Shown: in pieces, positions 36,670 to 46,091 of the stretch
Position numbering within the stretch: the stretch's first letter is position 1
Layout of the letters: each line of letters begins with the position of its first letter
DNA from: Prochlorococcus sp. AG-402-N08
Lineage (GTDB): Bacteria > Cyanobacteriota > Cyanobacteriia > PCC-6307 > Cyanobiaceae
DNA length: 64,000 bases
Direction: 5' to 3'
Assembly: GCA_003216535.1 (NCBI GenBank)
Contig: QCIS01000003.1
Span: 1-64,000 of the forward strand
Made by a program: the position numbers and the translations under genes
The notes under the pieces: model-generated
What the model saw: the letters and a program-made list of their open reading frames with translations, nothing else
Told to the model about the DNA's origin: nothing
Database searches by the model: none

Positions 36670-37653
36670 TTATATACTCCCACTAATTAAGTGTTCAACT
36701 TTTTCAACTATTTGATGTGGTTGGATTATTGTCAAATTCTCAAGATTACCATTATAAGGAGTTGGAATATCCTGACTAGATAATCTAATAGGTCGGGCAT
36801 CAAGATCATCAAAACATTCTTCTGTTATCAAGGCAATTAATTCTGCACCAATACCTCCAGTCTTCATACATTCTTCAACAATAATTACTTTATTTGTTTT
36901 TCTTATTGATTTTGAGATGGTTTCCATATCAAATGGTTTTAAACTTATTAAGTCTATTAACTCAACATCTATTCCTTTTTTTTCTAATTCTTCAACAGCT
37001 TTAAGGCAGTGATGTCTCATTCTTGAATAAGTCAATAAAGTAATATCTTTCCCTTCTTTTACAACGTCAGCCTGATCTAAAGCGCAAATATATTCACCCT
37101 CAGGTAATTCTTCAGACAAATTGTATAGAAGAACATGTTCGAAAAATAGAACCGGATTATCATCTCTTATAGCTGCTTTCATTAAACCTTTAGCATTTGT
37201 AGGTGTACTACATGCAACAATCTTTATGCCAGGAACTGCATGAAAATATGCTTCAAGTCTTTGACTGTGCTCAGCACCAAGTTGACGACCAACTCCTCCA
37301 GGTCCTCGAACTACTGCTGGTATTTTATAATTTCCGCCACTTGTATATCTAAGCATACCCATATTATTTGATATCTGATTAAAAGCTAAAAGCAAAAAAC
37401 CCATATTCATTCCTTCTACTATTGGTCTTAAGCCTGTCATTGCTGCACCCACTGCCATACCTGTAAAACTATTCTCTGCAATTGGAGTATCTAAGACTCT
37501 TAACTCTCCATATTTTTCATATAAATCTTTAGTTACCTTATAAGATCCTCCATATTGACCAACATCTTCCCCCATAACGCAAACATTTACATCATTTGCC
37601 ATTTCTTCATCAATCGCCTCTTTCAAAGCATTAAATAATAATGTTCCAGCCAC
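36670..37653 (-). CDS. pdhB: Pyruvate dehydrogenase E1 beta subunit
   Basis: With the alpha subunit it decarboxylates pyruvate to give acetyl groups for lipid and other synthesis. The 327 residues show [64 protein letters not shown] and the C-terminal [11 protein letters not shown]. Translation starts at GTG (37653) without a visible Shine-Dalgarno. The alpha subunit is not adjacent. The upstream 179 bases contain a small hairpin CCTTC-AGC-GAAGG (37709-37721) of unclear meaning and no gene that I can support. Confidence 0.95.
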   Translation of the reverse strand: MAGTLLFNALKEAIDEEMANDVNVCVMGEDVGQYGGSYKVTKDLYEKYGELRVLDTPIAENSFTGMAVGAAMTGLRPIVEGMNMGFLLLAFNQISNNMGMLRYTSGGNYKIPAVVRGPGGVGRQLGAEHSQRLEAYFHAVPGIKIVACSTPTNAKGLMKAAIRDDNPVLFFEHVLLYNLSEELPEGEYICALDQADVVKEGKDITLLTYSRMRHHCLKAVEELEKKGIDVELIDLISLKPFDMETISKSIRKTNKVIIVEECMKTGGIGAELIALITEECFDDLDARPIRLSSQDIPTPYNGNLENLTIIQPHQIVEKVEHLISGSI

Positions 37654-37832
37654 AATTAATTACCCAACTAATCACATATATAATCCTACCACTTTGAATA
37701 ATTCAACCTCCTTCAGCGAAGGTTATGAGTAGTAATATTGATAAAATCATTCCAGGCGAAAGTAAAAGGACTAAAAGGCCTAAGTCATGTAAAGACATTC
37801 AAAGAAAGTGTTTTCTTAATAATATTGGCAAT

Positions 37833-38135
37833 TCAATTTTTCTTCAGAAAAAAACTGCGAATAAATACAATAAAAAGTCCTATACCTATAAAAGCAAAAG
37901 AGAAAGTTAGCAAAAATGATAATCCAATTATTAAGGTATTAATACTAGAAGAAATATTTTGGACTATTTCAGAAGAATTAGATGGTTTATGTACTGAAAA
38001 ATAAATTGCAATTTTATTACTTAAAAAATAAAAAAATGTAAATAATAGAAAACTTGTTAATGATCCTACAATAAAATTTAATGGCCCTTTTTCGGGAATG
38101 TTTTTTTCAATATTCTCATTACTATTATCAGCCAC
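37833..38135 (-). CDS. DUF3082 membrane protein
   Basis: A 100-residue protein with a polar N-terminus (to about 15) and two hydrophobic regions (about 21-48 and 66-95) separated by SVHKPSNSSEIVQNISSSINTL. This matches the DUF3082 family of cyanobacteria as I recall it, with no known function. It lies 23 bases downstream of ispE on the same strand. A longer ORF on the opposite strand over this region is a shadow. Confidence 0.78.
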   Translation of the reverse strand: MADNSNENIEKNIPEKGPLNFIVGSLTSFLLFTFFYFLSNKIAIYFSVHKPSNSSEIVQNISSSINTLIIGLSFLLTFSFAFIGIGLFIVFIRSFFLKKN

Positions 38136-38158
38136 AATAAAATTTGAATAAAAAAAAT

Positions 38159-39094
38159 TTAAATGAATGTTATTCCCTTTTCAAGGAAAGTGCAAACCCA
38201 TGAATCGTAGCCTTTATTTCTAAACAATTTATAATTTGCATTTAATTCTTTTTTAGCAGTCTCTATGTCTTTAAAGAGTGCAAAGCATGTAGGGCCTGAT
38301 CCACTCATTGAAAATGTGAGACAATTTTCTAATTTAGAAAGTAAATATAATGCCTGCTTTACAGAATCATTTTCATTTTCAACAACTAACTGCAAATCAT
38401 TTTTAATAGATAAATGTTGATTATCAAAATTTAAGTTATTTAAACCATTATCTATTAAATTTTTTCTTATGTTCTCAATCATTTCTCTATCAGTAAGATA
38501 TTGATCACAAAATCTATTACTATATTTTTTATAAGTTTCAGCAGTTGATACTGATACATTCGGATTTTTTAAAAGAATTACTCCATATTCAAGGGTTGAA
38601 TCTAATTTCTCCAAAATTTCGCCTCTTCCAAAACATAATTGAATACCACCATTTATAAAAAAGGGAATATCAGATCCTAAAGTTGATGCTAATGAACATA
38701 AAGTTTCTTGATCTAATTTCAAATCCCATAAATTATTAAGACCAATTAATGTTGCTGCTGCATTACTGGATCCACCAGCTAGTCCTGCTCCAATTGGGAT
38801 ATTTTTTCTTAAAAATATATTCGCACCGTAATCTGTATTTGATTTTTTCCTTAATAGATTTGCCGATTTAACAATTAAGTTATCATCAGATAAGCTTAAT
38901 TCATTACAATCAGACTCAAGTTTAATTAAACCTTCATTATTAATTTCAAATTCTAAATAATCAGAAAGATCGATATTTTGCATAATCATTGCTAACTCAT
39001 GAAATCCATCCTCTCTTTTACCAATAACTTCAAGGTGCAAATTTATTTTGGCAGGAGATTTTATATTGATTTTCTTTTTAGCTAAATCTTGCAT
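38159..39094 (-). CDS. ispE: 4-diphosphocytidyl-2-C-methyl-D-erythritol kinase
   Basis: GHMP kinase of the MEP pathway, phosphorylating CDP-methylerythritol at position 2. The 311 residues carry KSPAKINLHLEVIGKREDGFHEL at the N-terminus, the ATP loop PIGAGLAGGSSNAAATLIGL (about 96-115), and the C-terminal FSMSGSGPTCFALF. It follows rsmA by 12 bases, a neighbour pair seen in many cyanobacteria, and shares its pathway with dxs in this window. Confidence 0.95.
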   Translation of the reverse strand: MQDLAKKKINIKSPAKINLHLEVIGKREDGFHELAMIMQNIDLSDYLEFEINNEGLIKLESDCNELSLSDDNLIVKSANLLRKKSNTDYGANIFLRKNIPIGAGLAGGSSNAAATLIGLNNLWDLKLDQETLCSLASTLGSDIPFFINGGIQLCFGRGEILEKLDSTLEYGVILLKNPNVSVSTAETYKKYSNRFCDQYLTDREMIENIRKNLIDNGLNNLNFDNQHLSIKNDLQLVVENENDSVKQALYLLSKLENCLTFSMSGSGPTCFALFKDIETAKKELNANYKLFRNKGYDSWVCTFLEKGITFI

Positions 39095-39106
39095 ATAATT
39101 AAATTT

Positions 39107-39931
39107 TTATTTTTTAATTTTAATACAATTTTCTGCAAGCTTAATCCATTGTTCTATTGAAATATCTTGTGGTCTTAAATTAAAACAAACTTTTGAAGAT
39201 TCAGATAATTCATTTATCTCTTCATTTGAAAGTATTGAATTAAGAGTATTTCTAAGCATTTTTCTTCTTGAATTAAATGAAATTCGAAGAAGTTTATCTA
39301 TATATTTTTCTAGACTAATATCTAATCTTAAATCATTTTTAATTGGTTCGAAAACTACTAAAGAAGAAAAAACTTTTGGAGGCGGACTAAATGATGAAGG
39401 AGGCACATCACATATTTTTTTTATTTTTGATAAAAGTTGCATTCTTATACTAAGCGCACCAGCATTGGGACTACCTTCTTTTGACAAAATCCTATCTACC
39501 ACATCTTTCTGCATTAAAAATATTATTTTTTCGTAATTATAGTTTCTTATAATGCCCAATCGACCTATGAAAATATCCAATATTGGGCCAGTTATATTGT
39601 AAGGAATATTTGCAATCACTTTTGTAATCTTCTTATTAATCGAATCTAAATTTACAGAAAGAATATCTCCCTGCTGCAGTGAAAACTTATCATTATTATT
39701 GAATTTATCATTTAATAAATTTATTAAATCTTTATCTAATTCAATTGCATATAATTTTTTAATTTCTGAATCTAACAACTTAGATGTTAAAGCTCCTTTA
39801 CCAGGACCAATTTCTAAAATAAAGTCATTTTCATTAAGAACTGCAATTTCTTTAATTTTTTCTAATATTTTTTTATTTACCAACCAGTGTTGTCCAAATC
39901 TTTTTTTTTGATGATAGTTTTTAGAATTCAT
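39107..39931 (-). CDS. rsmA: 16S rRNA dimethyladenosine transferase
   Basis: Also known as KsgA; it dimethylates two adjacent adenosines near the 3' end of 16S rRNA as a ribosome-maturation checkpoint. The 274 residues include [11 protein letters not shown], the SAM loop [16 protein letters not shown] (about 38-53), the catalytic [13 protein letters not shown], and [17 protein letters not shown]. First gene of the rsmA-ispE-DUF3082 run, divergent from the Asn-rich hypothetical gene. Confidence 0.95.
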   Translation of the reverse strand: MNSKNYHQKKRFGQHWLVNKKILEKIKEIAVLNENDFILEIGPGKGALTSKLLDSEIKKLYAIELDKDLINLLNDKFNNNDKFSLQQGDILSVNLDSINKKITKVIANIPYNITGPILDIFIGRLGIIRNYNYEKIIFLMQKDVVDRILSKEGSPNAGALSIRMQLLSKIKKICDVPPSSFSPPPKVFSSLVVFEPIKNDLRLDISLEKYIDKLLRISFNSRRKMLRNTLNSILSNEEINELSESSKVCFNLRPQDISIEQWIKLAENCIKIKK

Positions 39932-39987
39932 CTAAAAGATAAATAATATGTTTAAATTAAATATGAATTTATTTAATACTTTATATC

Positions 39988-40320
39988 ATGAGCTTATCAA
40001 AAAAAAATTTAGATAAACTCAATAAATTTAAAAATAAGAAAAATTTAAATAACGAAAGTAAAAATATAAATAATTACACAAATATAACTAATAATGATAA
40101 TTTAATCTCCAATCCACTTAATTCAGAAGATCCCAATAAAATTTTTTATTCGTTAATTGATAATTCAGAATCTTTAGAAGAGACTTCTAACGTTAATAAT
40201 TCACTAAGAAAAAGTGAGATTAATCAAATTAATATGTATTCTAAAAAAGATAATTTTTCCAAAAAATTAACAACCGAAGAGGAACTATATGATGAATTTA
40301 ATTATCTTCTTGATGAATAA
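39988..40320 (+). CDS. Asn/Ser/Lys-rich hypothetical protein
   Basis: A 110-residue hydrophilic protein of low complexity, dominated by Asn, Ser, Lys, Leu and Glu, with no membrane segment and no recognisable domain. The end is more structured and acidic: LTTEEELYDEFNYLLDE. It is positioned between rsmA (divergent) and rlmH (20 bases downstream, same strand). The ORF is real by its ATG, spacing and amino acid use, but the composition largely mirrors the AT content, so similarity searches may fail. Confidence 0.6.
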   Translation: MSLSKKNLDKLNKFKNKKNLNNESKNINNYTNITNNDNLISNPLNSEDPNKIFYSLIDNSESLEETSNVNNSLRKSEINQINMYSKKDNFSKKLTTEEELYDEFNYLLDE

Positions 40321-40339
40321 TTAGTTTTAATATTTACTT

Positions 40340-40756
40340 ATGCTTCAGAGTAATAGATTAGCAATTTATGCTATCGGCAAAATAAAGAAACTTTGGATTA
40401 GAGATGGAATTAATCAATACAAAAAAAGAATGCCTGAACTTATCATTAATGAGTTAAAGACTTTTAATTTAAATAATCTTAGATCCAATAACAATATTAT
40501 TATCTGCCTAAGTGAAGAAGGAAAACAGTTTAATTCAGTTGAACTATGTTCCTTACTCTTGAATTTTAAAAATAAAAAAATTAATTTCTTAATCGGTGAT
40601 ACTGATGGAGTTAGTTCAGATATAAAAGAAAAATCAGATCTTATACTAAGCCTTTCTCCTTTAACTTTTCCTCATGAATTAGCTAGATTAATCCTAATTG
40701 AGCAAATCTATAGAGCTATTTCTATATCAAACAACTCCCCTTACCATCGTTCTTAA
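40340..40756 (+). CDS. rlmH: 23S rRNA pseudouridine methyltransferase RlmH
   Basis: SPOUT methyltransferase acting on pseudouridine 1915 of 23S rRNA. The C-terminus [31 protein letters not shown] is the diagnostic knot and the terminal HR motif. The length of 138 is a little below the usual 155, and the SAM loop reads [12 protein letters not shown] where most homologues have GGPEG, a local divergence. The start is ATG. It is followed by 97 bases that carry the SOS promoter. Confidence 0.88.
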   Translation: MLQSNRLAIYAIGKIKKLWIRDGINQYKKRMPELIINELKTFNLNNLRSNNNIIICLSEEGKQFNSVELCSLLLNFKNKKINFLIGDTDGVSSDIKEKSDLILSLSPLTFPHELARLILIEQIYRAISISNNSPYHRS

Positions 40757-40811
40757 AAAGATTAGATTCAATCTAAAATTAATCTATAAAAGTTTAATAA
40801 CTAACTATTTT

Positions 40812-40841
40812 TTGATTTCTGCTATATAGTACATATATACT
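40812..40841 (+). promoter_or_regulatory. Promoter of the umuDC cassette
   Basis: TTGATT (40812-40817) and TATACT (40836-40841) with 18 bases between. The start codon follows at 40854, so the leader is only about 6 bases and the message is nearly leaderless. The -10 lies within the LexA-type operator, so repressor binding would exclude RNA polymerase. Confidence 0.6.
40828..40841. promoter_or_regulatory. LexA-type SOS operator
   Basis: AGTACATATATACT fits the cyanobacterial LexA box AGTAC-N4-GTACT with one base changed in the right half. It lies 12 bases before the umuD start codon and overlaps the -10 box. SOS control is inferred; LexA itself is not in this window. Confidence 0.7.
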
Positions 40842-40853
40842 ATTAATTTAATC

Positions 40854-41270
40854 TTGGATTCTTTTGATTCAACTACTAAAACATTTAAAATCCCCTTATT
40901 AGCTGATTCGGTATCAGCAGGGTTTCCTTCTCCTGCAGATGACTATACAGAAGAAAATATTGATTTAAACGAACATTTAATATCTAATCCGTTTAGCACT
41001 TTTTTTCTTAGAGTTAAAGGCGATTCAATGATAAATGCAGGAATTAAAGATAAAGATTTAATAATAGTAGACAAGAGCTTAACAGCCAGGCCAGGGAATA
41101 TCATCATTGCAATGATAGACGGAGAATTTACAATAAAAAGATTATCTATAAAAAATAATGAATTATATTTAAAAGCAGAAAATCATAATTATCCTGATTT
41201 TAGATTTAAAAACCATATTGATGTACAGATATGGGGAGTTGTTATTTATTCAATACATAGCTATTTATGA
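40854..41270 (+). CDS. umuD: UmuD-like S24 self-cleaving protein
   Basis: SOS mutagenesis subunit: RecA-stimulated self-cleavage converts UmuD to UmuD', the partner of the UmuC polymerase. The cleavage pair is Ala22-Gly23 in VSAGFPSPADDY, the nucleophile is Ser58 in KGDSMI and the general base is Lys95 in EFTIKRL. No DNA-binding domain is present, so this is not LexA. The 138-residue length is normal. TTG is the start; its stop overlaps the umuC ATG (ATGA). Confidence 0.93.
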   Translation: MDSFDSTTKTFKIPLLADSVSAGFPSPADDYTEENIDLNEHLISNPFSTFFLRVKGDSMINAGIKDKDLIIVDKSLTARPGNIIIAMIDGEFTIKRLSIKNNELYLKAENHNYPDFRFKNHIDVQIWGVVIYSIHSYL

Positions 41271-42553
41271 GAATTTCAAATATTGATGCAATAGCTCTTA
41301 TAGATGCTAATAATTTTTACGCGTCATGTGAACAAAATATTAATCCTCATTTAAGAAATAAACCAGTAGTAATTTTATCTAATAATGACGGATGTATCAT
41401 TGCAAGAAGCCCTGAAGCGCGAGCTTTAAAAATTAAAATGGGAACTCCGTATTTTAAGGTCAAAGAAAGACTAAATAAATTAGAGGTAGCAGTCTTAAGC
41501 TCAAACTACTCGCTTTATGGGGATATGAGCAGAAGACTAATGAATTTACTGAAAAACTACTGTGAACAAATAGAAATTTATTCCATTGACGAAGCATTCG
41601 TCTCGATTTCTAGACCTAATGATGAAAATCTATATCCTTGGGCAAGAAGCATAAGATCGTTAATATATCAGAATCTAGGGATTACCATAACAGTAGGAAT
41701 AGGAGAAAATAAAGTAAGAGCAAAAATTGCTAATAAACTAGCTAAAAATATTGATTATTCAGCTGGAATATTTGATTTAGCTAGAACCGAAAATGAGAAT
41801 AATTATTTGAAAAGAATTAGTATAGATAAGATATGGGGAGTCGGGAAACAAACCTCTAATTGGTTACAAAGTAAAGGTATTAAAAATGCGAGAGAACTAA
41901 GAGATATGGAAGAAAATGAAATCATTAAGAAATTAGGCATCGTAGGGAAAAGACTTCAATTAGAACTGAAAGGCCATAGATGCCTGCCCATAGAAAAAAA
42001 CAAGAAATCAAAAAAAGAAATTCAGGTGAGCAGGAGTTTCGGCACGCCTATCACAAAATTAGAAGACTTAACTCAAGCACTGGCAACTCACGCAATAAAA
42101 GCCTCTGAAAAAATGAGAAGTCAGAATTTACAATCATCTAATATTAGAGTATTTGCTAGAACCAGTAAATATTCAAGTCAAAATTATCAAAGAAGTGCTC
42201 ATAGAAAACTTACAAATGCAACAGATGACACAAACAATATTTTAAAAATAGTAGTTGAATTATCTAAAGAAATTTATAATCCCGAATATAAATTCTCAAA
42301 AGCTGGTGTTTTAATGCAGGATTTAACAAATAGCGAATATTTACAGCAATCAGTTATCAATTACAAATCTCAGAAAGTCTTAAAAAAATCAACAAATCTT
42401 ATGAAAACGATTGATTTATTAAATAAAAGATTTAATAACAATGCAATTACATGGGCCATTACAAAAAATCCACAAAGTTGGAAGATGAATAAGAATTTCT
42501 TAAGTCGCTCATCTACAACTGATATAGAAAAAATCCCAACTATAGTGAAGTAA
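41267..42553 (+). CDS. umuC: Y-family DNA polymerase UmuC
   Basis: Catalytic subunit of the error-prone polymerase V. The 428 residues show IALIDANNFYASCEQ (metal ligand Asp), SNNDGCIIARSPEARALKIKMGTPYF, YSIDEAFVSI with the second and third acidic ligands, and KIWGVGKQTSNWLQSKGI (helix-hairpin-helix). The last third is the UmuC-type little finger region. It is translationally coupled to umuD by a 4-base overlap and followed by the HExxH gene 10 bases later. Confidence 0.95.
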   Translation: MRISNIDAIALIDANNFYASCEQNINPHLRNKPVVILSNNDGCIIARSPEARALKIKMGTPYFKVKERLNKLEVAVLSSNYSLYGDMSRRLMNLLKNYCEQIEIYSIDEAFVSISRPNDENLYPWARSIRSLIYQNLGITITVGIGENKVRAKIANKLAKNIDYSAGIFDLARTENENNYLKRISIDKIWGVGKQTSNWLQSKGIKNARELRDMEENEIIKKLGIVGKRLQLELKGHRCLPIEKNKKSKKEIQVSRSFGTPITKLEDLTQALATHAIKASEKMRSQNLQSSNIRVFARTSKYSSQNYQRSAHRKLTNATDDTNNILKIVVELSKEIYNPEYKFSKAGVLMQDLTNSEYLQQSVINYKSQKVLKKSTNLMKTIDLLNKRFNNNAITWAITKNPQSWKMNKNFLSRSSTTDIEKIPTIVK

Positions 42554-42563
42554 ACAAAATAGA

Positions 42564-43031
42564 ATGGAATTTATATTATTTTTGAGCAAATTAGATAAAG
42601 AGATTCTTAACTTATTAATGAAAGCAAACTACATAGTTGAAGAAAATAAAATTGAATGTCTATTAAACAAAGAAATAAAAGGGCTACATAATTTTAAAGA
42701 AAATAAAATAATAATATGTACTGAAAATGCTAAAAGGAAAACAAATTATAGAAATAAGAATCAACAACCAAATAAAGATAACTTCAAAACAGAAAGGGCG
42801 ATAAGAAAAGCATTAAGACACGAAGCAACTCATGCGATACAAAAATGTAATGACAATAAAACAATAGGGGATATAAAAAAATTAGAAAGCAAATTGCATC
42901 AAAGTAAAAGAAAAGCATTAGAGTTCTCTAGTTCAAATTTTTCTGGGACTTATGCGAAAGAAGTAGAAGCTTATGTTCTTGAAGATAAACCCAAAAAAGT
43001 TAAAAACTTGATTAAAAAATACTGCCTATAA
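42564..43031 (+). CDS. Putative zinc metalloprotease in the SOS cassette
   Basis: A 155-residue basic protein with ALRHEATHAIQKC at about 83-95: HEATH is a classic HExxH zinc motif (His86, Glu87, His90). A downstream Glu in KEVEAYVLE (133-140) could be the third ligand. The HExxH-A-x-x-x-C pattern is reminiscent of the Atp23 (M76) peptidases, and the SOS position suggests comparison with the SprT/SPRTN repair proteases. I cannot assign the family. It begins 10 bases after umuC on the same strand, so is probably induced with it. Confidence 0.7.
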   Translation: MEFILFLSKLDKEILNLLMKANYIVEENKIECLLNKEIKGLHNFKENKIIICTENAKRKTNYRNKNQQPNKDNFKTERAIRKALRHEATHAIQKCNDNKTIGDIKKLESKLHQSKRKALEFSSSNFSGTYAKEVEAYVLEDKPKKVKNLIKKYCL

Positions 43032-43049
43032 ATTAAAAATTTTTTTATA

Positions 43050-45083
43050 TTAACTAGCGAGGAAATTGCCACAACGTTGTTTGTCTAAGAAATTTATATG
43101 TTGTCTTTCTAGGTAATATAATTCCTGAAATTTAATGGCATCTGAATTTAAATCCTTAAAAAGATCATCTATCTCTTTATTTGTATTTGAAGAACCTGAA
43201 GAAGGATTATCAATTAAAATAGATATACAATTTTCTAAAGTTTTTAATCTTTGAGATCCCCAAGATTCTATTAAGTGTCTACATCTTTTTAGAGAATTAT
43301 ATTTCTCAAGAAGTGATAATGTTCCTAATAAATTGTCCTTAGAATTACTCAGCAATGTTAAAAACAACTCATTTGGATTAATAAAAATATTAATTTTATT
43401 TGATGATTCAGGATTATTGAGAGCTAAGTAGTCAGGCAGAAGTGAAATTAAGTTAATAGAAGAAAAATCTTTTTGAAGATTTTGACTATTTGATTGTTTT
43501 AAATCATTTAAGTAATTTAAACCTAAATTATTTTGTTCAATTATTGAAATCGCTTCCCATAGACTTTGAATATAACTAGTATTAAAACCATTAATTTCTC
43601 TTTTGAGAAATTCATCACGAATAAATAGCCTAAGATCTGGACAATGTAAATAATAAAAAATTATTTCCGATTCATTTTTCTCCCGTCGAGAAATTTCATT
43701 TGGTTGCTCAAATTTTTTTGATCTACCATGCCAACGAAATCCCTTTACTTGATTTCTTAAATCTTGTTCAAACTGTATTGCTAACCTAGCTTGTCCCTTA
43801 CTTAATTGTTCGGAAACTTTTTGTAAATAATGAGTTCTGGTTGATGATTGAGGTAATTTACTCAACAATTTTACCAATGAGGAAATAACACTTTGGAAAA
43901 TTTCAGACTTAGTTAAATCTTGATCTTTAAAGATCTGATCAATCTCCCAATCAATCCAAAAGGATGAATTATCAATTAAATTAAAATAGTCTTCAGGGGT
44001 ATGATTATTCAAAAACTCGTCAGGATCTTTAAAATCATTAAGTTGAAGTATCTTAAGATTAATTTGATCATGGAGAGATAAGCTCTCGACTTCTTTTATT
44101 ACCCTTTTTGTAGCTAATATCCCTGCATTATCAGAATCAAAATTCAAGATTATATTTTTATTATCTGTACATCTACATAGTTGAGAAATTTGATACTTAT
44201 TTAATGCGGTACCAAGGGAAGCCACAGAATTAGCGATGCCTTTTGAATGAAGAGAAATTACATCAAAGTATCCTTCGACAATAATAGCTTTATCCCTTTT
44301 TCTTATATTGCTAGATGCTTTTTCAAATGCAAACAACATTTTCCCTTTTTCAAATATCTCTGATTCAGGAGAATTAAGATATTTGGGTTCCTGTCCATCA
44401 AGAGATCTTCCACCAAAAGCAACTACACGTCCCTGCATATCATGTATTGGAACGATTAATCTATTTCTAAAACGATCATAAATCTTGTCAGAATTATCTT
44501 TTGAAATTGCAAGACCTGAAGCCAATATTAGATTAATAGGAAATTTTTCTACCTTGGATAGATAGTTAAATAAATCATTCCATGAATTTGGAGCAAAACC
44601 CAATTCAAAGTCATCAATAATTTTATTACTTAAGTTTCTCTTAGATGTTAAATATTTCATAGCTTCAAAACCTAGAGAATTATTTAATTGAGACTTAAAC
44701 CAATTTTTGGTGACTCTTAATATTTTATAAAGCTCTTCCTTTCTAGATAATTGTTTTTTATAAGCTTCTACTTGGGGACCCTCAAAATTTTCAACATTAA
44801 TATTATTCTTCTTAGCAAGAGAAAGTACAACATCTGAAAAATTTGCACGAGTAAATTCCATTAAAAATTTAATAGAGTTACCTCCAGCACCACAAGAAAA
44901 ACAATAATAGAATTGTTTACTTGGTGATACTGTCATAGATGGCTTAGTATCATCATGAAAAGGACAAATCCCAACGAATTCTTTGCCTTTCTTCTTAAGA
45001 ACAATATGTTCGGAAATAACGTCAACAATATCTGCCTTTTCCTTAACCTCTTGAATAGTTCTTGGGTGTATAGAATGAACCAT
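43050..45083 (-). CDS. dnaG: DNA primase
   Basis: Synthesises RNA primers for replication. The N-terminal zinc domain has ICPFHDDTKPS and YYCFSCGAGGN (Cys-His-Cys-Cys); the TOPRIM catalytic domain includes VEGYFDVISLHSKGI and ILNFDSDNAGILA. The C-terminal third, which should bind helicase, is divergent. I use the ATG at 45083 (MVHSIHPRTIQEV), which matches the usual start, rather than a TTG five codons upstream. Length about 677. It is divergent from the DMT permease. Confidence 0.95.
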   Translation of the reverse strand: MVHSIHPRTIQEVKEKADIVDVISEHIVLKKKGKEFVGICPFHDDTKPSMTVSPSKQFYYCFSCGAGGNSIKFLMEFTRANFSDVVLSLAKKNNINVENFEGPQVEAYKKQLSRKEELYKILRVTKNWFKSQLNNSLGFEAMKYLTSKRNLSNKIIDDFELGFAPNSWNDLFNYLSKVEKFPINLILASGLAISKDNSDKIYDRFRNRLIVPIHDMQGRVVAFGGRSLDGQEPKYLNSPESEIFEKGKMLFAFEKASSNIRKRDKAIIVEGYFDVISLHSKGIANSVASLGTALNKYQISQLCRCTDNKNIILNFDSDNAGILATKRVIKEVESLSLHDQINLKILQLNDFKDPDEFLNNHTPEDYFNLIDNSSFWIDWEIDQIFKDQDLTKSEIFQSVISSLVKLLSKLPQSSTRTHYLQKVSEQLSKGQARLAIQFEQDLRNQVKGFRWHGRSKKFEQPNEISRREKNESEIIFYYLHCPDLRLFIRDEFLKREINGFNTSYIQSLWEAISIIEQNNLGLNYLNDLKQSNSQNLQKDFSSINLISLLPDYLALNNPESSNKINIFINPNELFLTLLSNSKDNLLGTLSLLEKYNSLKRCRHLIESWGSQRLKTLENCISILIDNPSSGSSNTNKEIDDLFKDLNSDAIKFQELYYLERQHINFLDKQRCGNFLAS

Positions 45084-45176
45084 TGAGATTTTTATCAAAA
45101 ATGAATAATGATTTATTTGTTATAGGTCAAAATCAAATAAGAATCTACTTAATTTCACAATAAAACTATTTTTTAA

Positions 45177-46067
45177 ATGATAAACATCTCAGGATTAGAA
45201 AAAAATTTTAATTCATTGAATAAGTTTAATTTGGTATTTGCCTCATTCTTCTTTAGTTTGATGACTTTGTGCGTAAAAAATATTGATAAGAGGATACCTA
45301 TTTATGAATTAGTTTTATTCAGATCATTGTTAAGTTTAATGATTACATTATTCATAATAAATTTAAAAAATATAAATCCTTTGGGCAAAAATAGACCATT
45401 ACTTATCTTAAGAGGTGTTTTAGGAACTTTAGCTTTAGTTTGTATTTTTTATGCGATAAGAAATATGCCTCTTAGTATATCTACAGTCATTCAGTACACA
45501 TATCCTATTTTTATATCTATATTTGCTGGCATATTTATAAACGAAAAAATAAATCGGAATATAATTTTTGCTTTAATTTTTGGCTGGATTGGAATATTAG
45601 TAATATTAAATCCAAGTCAATTATCAAATATAAACGTTGAAATTGAAAAAACTTCGATTTTGATAGCATTTCTTGGAGCAATCTGCACTGCGTTAGCTTA
45701 CGTTACAGTTAAGAAACTTTCATTTACTGAAGATGTTTATGTAATTATTGAATATTTTCCACTTGTTTCTTTTATAACTTTATTGCCAATTGTATTAACC
45801 AACTGGGTTACCCCAAATTTGAATGAATTAGTTTGGATAATTGGCATTGGCTTATTTACCCAATTAGGTCAGACTTTCTTAACTATAGGATTAAAAAATT
45901 TACCTGCTTCTGAAGCTTCAACAATTAACTATTTACAGGTTTTATTCGGATCAATTTGGGGGGTTTTGTTTTTTAGTGAAATAATCAACATAAATTTTTT
46001 TTTAGGTGCTCTACTCGTTTTATTAGGAACTATAATATCTTCAACCAAAATACGTAAAAGGATATAA
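45177..46067 (+). CDS. EamA/DMT-family permease
   Basis: A 296-residue protein with ten predicted membrane helices in two EamA repeats (about 18-145 and 155-290). Typical phrases are LVLFRSLLSLMITL, TVIQYTYPIFISIFAGIFINEKI and LPASEASTINYLQVLFGSIWGVLFFSEI. Drug/metabolite exporters of this family move amino acids or other small solutes; substrate not predictable. The start is ATG; divergent from dnaG over about 90 bases. Confidence 0.88.
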   Translation: MINISGLEKNFNSLNKFNLVFASFFFSLMTLCVKNIDKRIPIYELVLFRSLLSLMITLFIINLKNINPLGKNRPLLILRGVLGTLALVCIFYAIRNMPLSISTVIQYTYPIFISIFAGIFINEKINRNIIFALIFGWIGILVILNPSQLSNINVEIEKTSILIAFLGAICTALAYVTVKKLSFTEDVYVIIEYFPLVSFITLLPIVLTNWVTPNLNELVWIIGIGLFTQLGQTFLTIGLKNLPASEASTINYLQVLFGSIWGVLFFSEIININFFLGALLVLLGTIISSTKIRKRI

Positions 46068-46091
46068 AATATTAAAAAAACTTGCTTAGTG

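Noticed and set aside
37709-37721. CCTTC-AGC-GAAGG hairpin between DUF3082 and pdhB
   Set aside because: Only 5 bp with a 3-base loop and no T-run on either strand; may be chance or a leader element, not enough to name.
37738-38004. Plus-strand ORFs at 37725-38004
   Set aside because: They lie antisense to the DUF3082 gene; the encoded residues are basic, low-complexity and unsupported, while the minus strand gives a proper membrane protein.
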